Positions 56,499 to 64,000 of a stretch of 64,000 bases of DNA are shown piece by piece; the first letter of the stretch is position 1, and each line of letters starts with the position of its first letter. Made by a program: the position numbers and the translations under genes. Source of the stretch: Algibacter amylolyticus. GTDB lineage: Bacteria > Bacteroidota > Bacteroidia > Flavobacteriales > Flavobacteriaceae. The notes beneath the pieces were generated by a model, which was given only the letters and a program-made list of their open reading frames with translations, did not search any database and was not told the DNA's origin. The DNA lies in the NCBI RefSeq assembly GCF_014202225.1, contig NZ_JACHGE010000004.1, positions 1 to 64,000 of the forward strand, written 5' to 3'.

Positions 56499-57803
56499 TT
56501 ACTTTTTACGCATGTAAACACTAATAGGCACACCGTTAAAACCAAATTTTTCTCTTAATTTATTCTCTAAGAAACGCTTGTAAGGCTCCTTTACATATTG
56601 AGGTAAATTACAAAAGAAAGCAAATTGTGGTTGCGGTGTTGGCAACTGCATAATATATTTAATTTTAACAAATTTTGCTTTATATGCTGGTGGCGGATAA
56701 TTTTCTATAATTGGAAGTAGGACTTCGTTAAGCTGACTTGTTTTAATTTTTTTAGAACGGTTTTGGTACACCTCCACAGCAGTTTCAATAGCCTTAAAAA
56801 TACGTTGTTTGGTTAATGCAGAGATAAAAACAATTGGCACATCGGTAAACGGCTCCATTTGTTTTCTAATTACTTTTTCGTATTCCTTAACCGATTTATG
56901 GTCTTTTTCAACCAAATCCCATTTATTAACTAGCACTACAATACCTTTACGGTTACGTTCTGCAAGCCAGAAAATATTTTGTACCTGTCCATCAAAACCA
57001 CGGTTGGCATCTAATACTACTAAACAGACATCGGCATGCTCGATAGCTCTTACACTACGCATTACCGAGTAAAACTCTAAATCTTCTTTTACTTTAGATT
57101 TTCTTCTAATTCCGGCAGTATCAACCAAATTAAACTCAAAACCAAAACGATTGTATTTAGTATCTATAGAATCTCTAGTTGTTCCTGCAATATCGGTAAC
57201 AATATATCTATCTTCTCCAATAAGTGCATTTATAAAGGATGATTTCCCTGCGTTTGGACGCCCCACTACGGCAAACCTAGGTAACGCTTCCTCTACAACT
57301 TCTTCCTTTTCTGGTAAAGCTTCAACCAAAGCATCTAGTAATTCTCCTGTTCCACTTCCGTTTATACTAGCAACAGTGTAATATTCTCCTAAACCTAAGG
57401 CATAAAACTCTACAGCATCTTCTGCACGCTTACCATTATCTACTTTATTAACGACAAGAAATACAGGTTTACTTACCTTACGAAGCAACTTTGCTACATC
57501 CTCATCCATTCCGGTTACACCAGATTCTACATCGACCATGAAAATAATAGCATCGGCCTCATCAATAGCCAATTCTACTTGCTTATCAATTTCAGCTTCA
57601 AAAACATCATCACTTCCTAAAACGTAACCTCCAGTATCTATTAAAGAAAACTCTTTTCCGTTCCAATCACTTTTACCATAATGGCGGTCTCTTGTAACAC
57701 CACTAACGGCATCAACAATGGCTTCTCTTCGTTGAATTAAACGATTAAAAAACGTTGATTTACCAACATTTGGCCTTCCTACAATAGCTACTATATTACT
57801 CAT
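56499..57803 (-). CDS. der: Ribosome assembly GTPase Der (EngA)
   Basis: 434 residues with two GTPase domains: [13 protein letters not shown] and NKVD in the first (about 1-165), and [13 protein letters not shown] and NKWD in the second (about 175-345), then a KH-like C-terminal domain. Essential for 50S subunit assembly. It is monocistronic, with era 2.5 kb upstream on the same strand. Confidence 0.97.
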   Translation of the reverse strand: MSNIVAIVGRPNVGKSTFFNRLIQRREAIVDAVSGVTRDRHYGKSDWNGKEFSLIDTGGYVLGSDDVFEAEIDKQVELAIDEADAIIFMVDVESGVTGMDEDVAKLLRKVSKPVFLVVNKVDNGKRAEDAVEFYALGLGEYYTVASINGSGTGELLDALVEALPEKEEVVEEALPRFAVVGRPNAGKSSFINALIGEDRYIVTDIAGTTRDSIDTKYNRFGFEFNLVDTAGIRRKSKVKEDLEFYSVMRSVRAIEHADVCLVVLDANRGFDGQVQNIFWLAERNRKGIVVLVNKWDLVEKDHKSVKEYEKVIRKQMEPFTDVPIVFISALTKQRIFKAIETAVEVYQNRSKKIKTSQLNEVLLPIIENYPPPAYKAKFVKIKYIMQLPTPQPQFAFFCNLPQYVKEPYKRFLENKLREKFGFNGVPISVYMRKK

Positions 57804-58195
57804 AATCTTTATCTTATCTGTTACACCTTATCTGATGCCTTAATATTTCTATCCGAAACATTTTGCAAAAATAGGAAATATAGATGACGCAAAGTTCTTT
57901 TTTAATAAAGATTGAAAGTATTTTAATTTTTAAATCAATAATGCTTAATTTAAGAATCAAGACCGCTTCACTTTTAGAGTAAAGAAGCAAGACTTAATTG
58001 TAACTTATTGATACCCATTTAATTTATCTTTTAAACTGTGTTATTGTAAAATTCCCTCTAGATATTATATTAAAAAAGTCAGCTCTTTTTCAATACGCTT
58101 TTACACACTAAGGCTGTCTTTGATTGAATTATTTTTAAAGACCACATTTATTTTAAATAAAAAAACAGTATTTTACTATACTAAACTAAATACGA
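57804..58195. other. 392 bp divergent intergenic region upstream of der
   Basis: It contains the candidate der promoter (57866-57892) and a small imperfect hairpin GCTTcaCTTT/AAAGAAGC at 57965-57988. No ORF with a credible start was found; the rest is AT-rich and unexplained. Confidence 0.5.
57866..57892 (-). promoter_or_regulatory. Candidate promoter of der
   Basis: Minus strand TTG (57890-57892), 16 nt spacer, TATTTTTG (57866-57873), about 62 nt before the der start. The spacer is shorter than the usual 19-20 nt. Confidence 0.45.
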
Positions 58196-58708
58196 ATGCC
58201 TTTAAATAACGATATTGTATTGCGCCCGAGGTTTACACTAGAAATTCCAAGGCCAAATGAATCTGTTTTAAGCGATTTTGAGAATGCGAAGCTTACCCAA
58301 AAAGATTTTATAGTTACTCGGGTAGATGACCATGTTTTTATTAAGTTCCCTAAAGAACAACAACACTTTTGGTCGCCGCAATTACATTTAGAAGTAAATA
58401 AGACTGACGACAACTCTAGTTCTCTACATGGACTGTTTGGACCAAATCCAACAGTTTGGACACTTTTTATGTTCCTCCATTTTCTTGTTGCCGGCTTTTT
58501 TATAGCATTTGCTATTTGGACCTATACCAATATGACATTAAAACAGGGTTATGCTGTGCAAGCTAGCATAACCCTATTAATGGTTTTGCTTTGGGTTACT
58601 CTATATTTTGCTGGTAGCATAGGTAAAGCATCAAGCATAAAAGACATGCGATTGCTTAATACTTTTATGAACTCGATTTTGGGTATTGAAAACGAAAAAG
58701 CGCTTTAA
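58196..58708 (+). CDS. Two-helix membrane protein of unknown function
   Basis: 170 residues. A soluble N-terminal part (about 1-75; IVLRPRFTLEIPRPNESVLSD) is followed by two membrane helices (about 85-106, VWTLFMFLHFLVAGFFIAFA; and about 118-140, ASITLLMVLLWVTLYFAGS). I recognise no named family. It is divergent from der and converges on the choice-of-anchor I gene. Its last codons lie inside the terminator of that neighbour. Confidence 0.65.
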   Translation: MPLNNDIVLRPRFTLEIPRPNESVLSDFENAKLTQKDFIVTRVDDHVFIKFPKEQQHFWSPQLHLEVNKTDDNSSSLHGLFGPNPTVWTLFMFLHFLVAGFFIAFAIWTYTNMTLKQGYAVQASITLLMVLLWVTLYFAGSIGKASSIKDMRLLNTFMNSILGIENEKAL

Positions 58709-58724
58709 TAATAATTAAAGCGCT
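58699..58724 (-). terminator. Terminator of the choice-of-anchor I gene
   Basis: AGCGCTTTAAT and ATTAAAGCGCT make an 11 bp perfect stem with loop AATA; on the minus strand five T follow. It overlaps the end of the convergent membrane-protein gene. Confidence 0.75.
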
Positions 58725-58756
58725 CTTCAACTAACTCAAATTCAATACAAAATTAA

Positions 58757-60274
58757 CTATTGAATATTTTCGTAGAAACTAACTGTGCCACTATCCTCGT
58801 TAGATACTACTAATAAATCTTTACCGTTAGGACTATCTGCTGCAGGTATAACCAATAAGCCTTCTGGTGCTTCATCTCCAGCATGCGATAGGATACTAAT
58901 ATATTTTGGCGCCATTGGATTGGTAACATCATATACCATAACTTGGTCATTACGTTCTAAACCAACAAATAAAATATAACGTTCATCACCTATATTTAAA
59001 ATTTCGACAGCTTCTGGTTCTGCACCTTTATCATCACTTCTACCATCTTCGTCGTTAAAACGAGTTGGCGTCTCATTAAGCGTTTCAGTAGCAATGCTAT
59101 TACCGCTATCGTATAGCAAGCTTCCAGAGCCAGACCATACGCTAAATGAACGCGCACCATAACTATAAATTTGATCGACGTCGCCATCATTATCTATATC
59201 GCCTAATGTAGATGTTGTTTTTAAGCGTCCTAAGTTCACTTCATTTTGAAAATCATTAGAAAAAGGATAAGCGGTTTCGTCTAGGGTCAAATCGTCAACA
59301 CGCTCTTCTTCGCTAAAGCCATCGTAATCTCTAGAATCACCTTCGTTAGCTGAAAAGATGTAATCTGTACCACCAATATTTACTGAGGTAATAGCATCTG
59401 GTTGATACATACCTAAAACTGGCCAGCTTTTAAGAGCGGTAACCTCATCTTTATCGCTAGCATCCATTTCGTTTCCTACAGCGTTATAATCTTTATAACC
59501 TAGAGGATAAATAGCCTCTATAGTTTTTGCTGCTAAATTTACTTTGGCAATACCATTATTTTCTTGCAATGACACCCATGCTGTGTTAGAATCTTCTGAA
59601 ACGGTAACATACTCTGGTTCGACATCTTGCGCTAAAGTTGCGCCAGGACCAAACACTCTAAACCCTTGTGCTTCAAGTGCAGCTTCATCGCTGTTAAAAG
59701 ACGTAAAATCTAAGGTGGTTACAGAATCATCAGATAAATCTATAATACTTATTGTTCCTAGAGGATCAATTGTGTAATCATCATTTGGCTCGCCTTCATT
59801 AGCAGAAATAATTAATTTTCCATCTTTAGAAAAGGTTACCATATCTGGTAAAGCACCAACTGTATATTCATTTAACAATGAATTATCAGATGTATTATAA
59901 ACTAAAATTTTACCAGGATTTTGTTTTGGATCTGCTTCTACGGCTATTGCTAATTTACCATCGTAAATGGCAACACTATTTGGCGCACCATAAACGGATA
60001 AATCAATGGGTGTTTCTGATACAGGTGCATCTAAATTTGAAATATTATTTACAGATATTTGATTCGATTCCACATTAACTGTAAATAGCTTTTTTGAAAC
60101 AGCATCGAAAGCAGAAATCTCTGAAGCACCTTCGCCTCCTATATTAATAGTTGTTTTATACTGAAAATTGATTTCGGTATTAATTGGTGTTTTAGCCGTA
60201 TTATCGTCATCATCCTGACAACCGAAAATTGCAGCAATACATACCACGCTGAAGAGTAATTTATTAAATTTCAT
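58757..60274 (-). CDS. Choice-of-anchor I family lipoprotein
   Basis: 505 residues; lipoprotein signal ending AAIFGC (Cys about 19), then DDDDN. The rest is a beta-propeller-like repeat region (FDAVSKKLFTVNVESNQISV, GKILVYNTSDNSLL, NTAWVSLQENNGIAKVNL, FSANEGDSRDYDGF) that matches the choice-of-anchor I domain. Members are often listed as alkaline phosphatase-like, but no phosphatase active site is visible here. It lies between der and era, with its own terminator. Confidence 0.88.
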   Translation of the reverse strand: MKFNKLLFSVVCIAAIFGCQDDDDNTAKTPINTEINFQYKTTINIGGEGASEISAFDAVSKKLFTVNVESNQISVNNISNLDAPVSETPIDLSVYGAPNSVAIYDGKLAIAVEADPKQNPGKILVYNTSDNSLLNEYTVGALPDMVTFSKDGKLIISANEGEPNDDYTIDPLGTISIIDLSDDSVTTLDFTSFNSDEAALEAQGFRVFGPGATLAQDVEPEYVTVSEDSNTAWVSLQENNGIAKVNLAAKTIEAIYPLGYKDYNAVGNEMDASDKDEVTALKSWPVLGMYQPDAITSVNIGGTDYIFSANEGDSRDYDGFSEEERVDDLTLDETAYPFSNDFQNEVNLGRLKTTSTLGDIDNDGDVDQIYSYGARSFSVWSGSGSLLYDSGNSIATETLNETPTRFNDEDGRSDDKGAEPEAVEILNIGDERYILFVGLERNDQVMVYDVTNPMAPKYISILSHAGDEAPEGLLVIPAADSPNGKDLLVVSNEDSGTVSFYENIQ

Positions 60275-60355
60275 ATTTGATTATTTGTTTTGGCAAATAT
60301 GAAACCCTTACTTTAAGCTAATGTTAATTTATTAAAAAGCTATGATTAGCATTTA

Positions 60356-61237
60356 CTAGTTATTGTAACCAAAACGTTTCAGCTGGTTTTGATTGCTTCT
60401 CCAATTTTTATTCACTTTTACGTATAATTCAATGTGAATTTGCTTTCCGAAAAACTTTTCTAAATCCTTTCTAGACTCAACACCTACACGCTTTAAAGCA
60501 CTTCCTTTATGGCCAATAATAATACCTTTTTGAGTTTCGCGTTCGACCATAATAACAGATCTTACTCTAATTATTTGTTCTTCTTCAAAAAACTCTTCCG
60601 TATCAACTTCTACAGCATAAGGAATTTCTTTTTTATAATGCATCAAGATTTTTTCGCGAATGGTTTCATTTATAAAGAAACGCTCTGGCTTATCGGTTAA
60701 TTGATCTTTTGGGTAAAACGGTGGCGACTCTGGAAGTAAGTCTAATATTCTATTAAAAACCTCCTTTACATTAAAGCCTTCTAGCGCTGAAACCGGGAAA
60801 ATTTCTGCATTAGGTACTTTTTCGGACCACGTTTGCACTTGACTTTCTAACTGCTCTTGATCTGATTTATCAATTTTATTAAGCAATAATAAAACCGGTA
60901 TTTTCGAATTGGTAATTTTATTAAAAAAAGCTTCATCTTTTAACTCCTTTTCTCCAATTTCTACCATGTAAATAAGCACATCGGCATCCTCGAAAGCCGA
61001 TTTTACAAAACCCATCATCGATTCTTGAAGCTGGTAAGCTGGCTTAATTATACCTGGAGTATCACTTAAAACGACTTGAAAATCGTCACCATTTACAATA
61101 CCTAAAATTCGGTGTCTAGTAGTTTGCGCTTTAGATGTGATTATGGAAAGTTTTTCTCCAACAAAGGCATTCATTAATGTAGATTTCCCAACATTAGGAT
61201 TACCAATTATATTTACAAAACCTGCTTTATGGCTCAT
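60356..61237 (-). CDS. era: GTPase Era
   Basis: 293 residues. GTPase motifs GNPNVGKST, DTPG and NKID in the N-terminal domain (about 1-175), then a KH RNA-binding domain with GIIIGHKGSALKRVG (about 235-250). It binds the 3' end of 16S rRNA and helps 30S maturation. A TAACTTTG box (61260-61267 on this strand) lies 22 nt before the start and may be its -7 element. Confidence 0.97.
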   Translation of the reverse strand: MSHKAGFVNIIGNPNVGKSTLMNAFVGEKLSIITSKAQTTRHRILGIVNGDDFQVVLSDTPGIIKPAYQLQESMMGFVKSAFEDADVLIYMVEIGEKELKDEAFFNKITNSKIPVLLLLNKIDKSDQEQLESQVQTWSEKVPNAEIFPVSALEGFNVKEVFNRILDLLPESPPFYPKDQLTDKPERFFINETIREKILMHYKKEIPYAVEVDTEEFFEEEQIIRVRSVIMVERETQKGIIIGHKGSALKRVGVESRKDLEKFFGKQIHIELYVKVNKNWRSNQNQLKRFGYNN

Positions 61238-61310
61238 GATATTTTTATTTAAGATAGTGCAAAGTTACAACTTGAATATTTTAATATACTAAAAATGTAA
61301 AAACAAAAAA

Positions 61311-61336
61311 AACAGGAAGCATAGCTTCCTGTTTTT
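61311..61336 (-). terminator. Terminator of the FKBP gene
   Basis: ACAGGAAGC and GCTTCCTGT form a 9 bp perfect stem with loop AT, followed on the minus strand by seven or more T. It lies 25 bp after the FKBP stop, between FKBP and era. Confidence 0.93.
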
Positions 61337-61360
61337 ATATTTAAAATATTAAAGGTAAAA

Positions 61361-62062
61361 TTACTTTACTTCTAATAATTCTACATCGAAAATTAATGTT
61401 GAGTTCGGTTTAATTGCTCCTCCTGGTCTTGGATTAGCACCGTAAGCAATATCACTAGGGATAAAAAACTTATACTTAGCACCTTCTTTCATTAATTGTA
61501 AACCTTCAGTCCAACCTTTAATAACTTGAGTAACTCCAAACTCAGTTGGCTCTCCTCTATCCACAGAACTATCAAATACAGTTCCGTCAATTAAAGTTCC
61601 ATGATAGTGTACTTTTACTTTAGAAGATGTTGTTGGTTTTGCTCCTGTTCCTTCTTTTAAAACTATGTATTGTAAACCACTATCTGTTGTTACAACACCA
61701 TCTTTAGTTTTGTTTTCAGCTAAGAATTTTTCACCTTCAATTTTATTGTTTTCTCCTTCTTCTTTTAATTTTGCTGCATCAGCTTGTTGTTTCTTTTGAA
61801 AATAAGCTCTAACCACTTGTTGTGCTTTAGCTTCATCAAGTAAGATGTTTGTAGAATCTGATACATTATTAAAACCTTGCATGAATAAATCGCCATCAAA
61901 TTCATCAAAACTAGCTTTAACATTTTTGGCAACATCCATACCTATAGCATAACTTACTGAGTCAATCTCTGTTGTTAATGCTTTTTGTGTTGCTCCGTTT
62001 TGATTACAAGATGCTACAAGTATAATTACTGCTAGCAAACTTAAAACTTTCATTATTTTCAT
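61361..62062 (-). CDS. FKBP-type peptidyl-prolyl isomerase lipoprotein
   Basis: 233 residues; lipoprotein signal ending IILVASC, then an N-terminal FKBP_N-like dimerisation region (about 30-115, helical, Lys/Gln-rich) and the FKBP domain (about 125-233, KVKVHYHGTLIDGTVFDSS and EGAKYKFFIPSDIAYG). It folds proteins in the envelope. Both ATG codons at 62062 and 62053 are possible starts. Confidence 0.94.
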   Translation of the reverse strand: MKIMKVLSLLAVIILVASCNQNGATQKALTTEIDSVSYAIGMDVAKNVKASFDEFDGDLFMQGFNNVSDSTNILLDEAKAQQVVRAYFQKKQQADAAKLKEEGENNKIEGEKFLAENKTKDGVVTTDSGLQYIVLKEGTGAKPTTSSKVKVHYHGTLIDGTVFDSSVDRGEPTEFGVTQVIKGWTEGLQLMKEGAKYKFFIPSDIAYGANPRPGGAIKPNSTLIFDVELLEVK

Positions 62063-62186
62063 TTTTATATTTTTTTAATGTGTCGCCAAATGTAACAAAT
62101 TTTATAGAGAGTAAAAAAGAAAAATAAGGACACTTAATTACCTCTTAAAAACCATAAAACAGGTTACTAAACAACTATTACAAATT

Positions 62187-62219
62187 AAAAGAGCCACTAG
62201 ATAGCGGCTCTTAAAAAAA
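62187..62219 (-). terminator. Terminator after eda
   Basis: AAGAGCC and GGCTCTT with an inner CTA/TAG pairing form a stem, followed on the minus strand by four T. It lies 17 bp after the eda stop. Confidence 0.8.
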
Positions 62220-62235
62220 CATTTTATACTATTAA

Positions 62236-62904
62236 TTATTTTCTAACAGACTTTACAATAGCTAAGGCTGCTTTAACATCCTTCTCTAATTTTGCGTAAT
62301 CTTTATTAGCAATAATTTCTTTTGAAATTAATTTAGATCCCATTCCAACACAAGTTACACCAGCATCAAACCATCCTTTAAGGTTTTCTTCTGTTGGCGA
62401 AACACCACCTGTAGGCATAACCGACGTCCATGGTTGTGGACCTTTAATACCTTTTACAAATTGAGGTCCGTAGATATCGCCAGGGAATAATTTTACGATT
62501 TCGCATCCTAATTCCTCTGCTCTAGTAATCTCTGTTAACGTTCCACATCCTGGAGACCATAATACTTTTTTACGGTTACAAGCAATTGCAATGTCCTCTC
62601 TTAAAACTGGAGTTACAATAAAGTTTGCTCCTAAAGCCATGTATAATGACGCAGCACCTGCATCTGTTACGGACCCTACACCCATTATCATTCCTGGTAA
62701 TTCGGCAATAGCATATTTAGTTAATTCTCCAAAAACTTCGTGAGCAAAATCACCACGAGCAGTAAACTCCATTAAACGAGCACCACCATCATAACATGCT
62801 TTTAATACTTTTTTACTTAATTCTATATCATTATGAAAAAATAAAGGAATCATTCCTGTATCTTTCATTGCTTGCGCTACTTCTAATCTTGAAAATTGTG
62901 CCAT
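62236..62904 (-). CDS. eda: KDPG/KHG aldolase
   Basis: 222 residues. This class I aldolase splits 2-keto-3-deoxy-6-phosphogluconate to pyruvate and glyceraldehyde-3-phosphate. Glu46 in LMEFTARG and the Schiff-base Lys138 in EIVKLFPGD are in place, as is PGCGTLTE. Together with kdgK in this window it completes the lower Entner-Doudoroff steps used for uronates. It lies 27 bp downstream of the phosphofructokinase gene and is probably co-transcribed with it. Confidence 0.95.
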   Translation of the reverse strand: MAQFSRLEVAQAMKDTGMIPLFFHNDIELSKKVLKACYDGGARLMEFTARGDFAHEVFGELTKYAIAELPGMIMGVGSVTDAGAASLYMALGANFIVTPVLREDIAIACNRKKVLWSPGCGTLTEITRAEELGCEIVKLFPGDIYGPQFVKGIKGPQPWTSVMPTGGVSPTEENLKGWFDAGVTCVGMGSKLISKEIIANKDYAKLEKDVKAALAIVKSVRK

Positions 62905-62931
62905 TATATTTTGTTTTTTTTATTAGTTAAT

Positions 62932-64000
62932 TTAATTCCAATTTAATATTTTTTTAAAATCGTATGCCTCCGGATTGGGCAAATATTGTTTAGCCAACTC
63001 ATAATCTTTTTCCTTAATATAAAACAGATTATTAATAAATAGCTGAGCCATATCTGAATTGATATCTACCAGCCTAGGTGGTATTTTACCCTCATTATCC
63101 TCAAAATCTTTTAGATATAAAGGCATAATATCGCCTTTTGAATTTGCACTTACAATACAACCAGAAACGCCTTCGTCAAATAATTTTTTAACACCTATAC
63201 CTAATAAAGTACATAGGGTTAGATCGAATGCAATAGGGTTACAACACCTTAATTCGTATCCAAGCTCTACAGGCCTTGATTTTATATCTAAACCAACCTC
63301 TTTAAGCTTAGTTTGTAATAAATAATTAAATATATGAGATTTACTTACGTTCCCTAGTTCTGGATGTCCGTGATCGTCGTAAGTAAAATTGATGCCTGAG
63401 TTTAAGATTTCGTCTTCATCCATAAAATGAAAAACACCTTCACTAACCAAAGCAACACCATATTCGATACCTTGAATTTTGCATTTAACAATCGAAGAAA
63501 TAATCATATTGATAATTTTCTCGAATGTTATTTTAGTTTTATTAAACATTTCAGGAATAATCATCATTTGATAATGACACGCCGATGCAATCCCGAAAGC
63601 AAGATGTCCTGCCGAACGCCCCATAGCGGCAACTACAAACCAGTTTTCGCTAGTTCTAGCATCTTCATATACCGTATTACCAATACGCACACCTTCATCT
63701 TTTGCTGTATGAAAACCAAAAGTTGGATTTCTATCTGGCAACGGTAAATCGTTATCGATGGTTTTAGGAACATGAACATGAGCCACATCCAAATCCTGAG
63801 TATTTACATATTTTGTTAACCTATTGGCTGTTGACGCGGTATCATCGCCACCAATAGTTACTAGTAATTTTACGTTGTATTTCTTAAAAAAATCGGCTTT
63901 AAAATCGCTGTCTTTTGGCTTAAACCGGCTCATTATTAAGGTTGAACCACCACGACTAAAAATTCTATCGGCATGATGAAAATCAAAAAAAACTAATGAA
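62932..64000 (-). CDS. Phosphofructokinase, diphosphate-type signature (5' end outside window)
   Basis: The frame stays open from the ATG at 63933 to the window edge (RGGSTLIMSRFKPKDSDF across 63933), so the true start lies beyond 64000. The fold is that of phosphofructokinase, with PKTIDNDLPLPDRNPTFGF and MGRSAGHLAFGIA. The donor-binding loop is GGDDT rather than GGDGS; Asp at that place, together with the Lys of PKTIDND, is the signature of PPi-dependent enzymes. It is followed by eda. Reversible diphosphate-linked glycolysis is therefore likely but needs assay. Confidence 0.9.
   Translation of the reverse strand, partial: SLVFFDFHHADRIFSRGGSTLIMSRFKPKDSDFKADFFKKYNVKLLVTIGGDDTASTANRLTKYVNTQDLDVAHVHVPKTIDNDLPLPDRNPTFGFHTAKDEGVRIGNTVYEDARTSENWFVVAAMGRSAGHLAFGIASACHYQMMIIPEMFNKTKITFEKIINMIISSIVKCKIQGIEYGVALVSEGVFHFMDEDEILNSGINFTYDDHGHPELGNVSKSHIFNYLLQTKLKEVGLDIKSRPVELGYELRCCNPIAFDLTLCTLLGIGVKKLFDEGVSGCIVSANSKGDIMPLYLKDFEDNEGKIPPRLVDINSDMAQLFINNLFYIKEKDYELAKQYLPNPEAYDFKKILNWN

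Noticed and set aside
59610-59640. GGTTCGA as a tRNA T-loop
   Set aside because: It lies inside the choice-of-anchor I coding sequence and has no acceptor or anticodon stems around it.

Overview
The window is a piece of a low-GC chromosome from a member of the Bacteroidota, almost certainly family Flavobacteriaceae. The evidence is a SusC/SusD nutrient-uptake pair, the Porin_10 protein, outer-membrane beta-barrel proteins ending in Phe, many families found mainly in this phylum (GSCFA, DUF4302, DUF5522, DUF4230, GDYXXLXY/DUF2157, DUF4136), A-rich start regions without Shine-Dalgarno sites, and promoters of the Bacteroidota type (TTG about 20 nt before TAnnTTTG). The genus cannot be fixed from what is here. 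I found no phage, insertion sequence, integrase, CRISPR array, tRNA or rRNA gene inside the window.

Layout. 1-690: three tandem leftward promoters with a 136-137 bp period (probably feeding an rRNA operon beyond the left edge) and copy 1 of a structured dispersed repeat. 691-2694: Porin_10 protein. 2935-10092: leftward SusC / SusD / zinc-metallohydrolase lipoprotein / DUF4302 lipoprotein operon. 10366-18463: rnhB with a propeller lipoprotein, secreted proteins, a nucleoid-associated protein, and a PAS histidine kinase with a lone receiver. 18567-24301: lipB, a Pmp3-type peptide, repeat copy 2, lysS, and an MG2/TonB-plug protein. 24303-28485: leftward envelope and membrane genes (two hydrolases, GDYXXLXY, DUF2157, YiaA). 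28639-32229: rightward helical-repeat protein, beta-barrel protein, repeat copy 3 and a Spy-like protein. 32328-36145: leftward SRPBCC, hemL, glucosaminidase, PLP deaminase and mini-metallopeptidase. 36302-44751: small lipoproteins, a TPR protein, an aromatic amino acid hydroxylase, a K+/H+ antiporter, enoyl-CoA hydratase, rhodanese and DUF4230. 45236-48822: GSCFA and alaS. 49046-52348: M23 / MerR / LemA / TPM / TPM envelope cluster. 52445-64000: leftward kdgK, barrel protein, der, choice-of-anchor I lipoprotein, era, FKBP lipoprotein, eda, and a phosphofructokinase cut by the right edge.

How the genes fit together. Most of the window is housekeeping: tRNA charging (lysS, alaS), ribosome assembly GTPases (der, era), cofactor synthesis (lipB, hemL) and RNase HII. 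It is interleaved with cell-envelope functions. kdgK and eda together make the lower Entner-Doudoroff steps that uronate and alginate/pectin degraders use, and eda sits next to a phosphofructokinase with the diphosphate-dependent signature. The SusCD operon carries no glycoside hydrolase but does carry a HExxH lipoprotein, which points to a peptide-like substrate.

The least explained signals are non-coding. A roughly 90-130 bp repeat occurs in three copies, with a compensatory base change in its closing stem, and two copies abut the stop codon of an upstream gene. The tandem promoter array, inverted repeats next to the kdgK and alaS start codons, and a set of candidate leaderless mRNAs are also worth checking.
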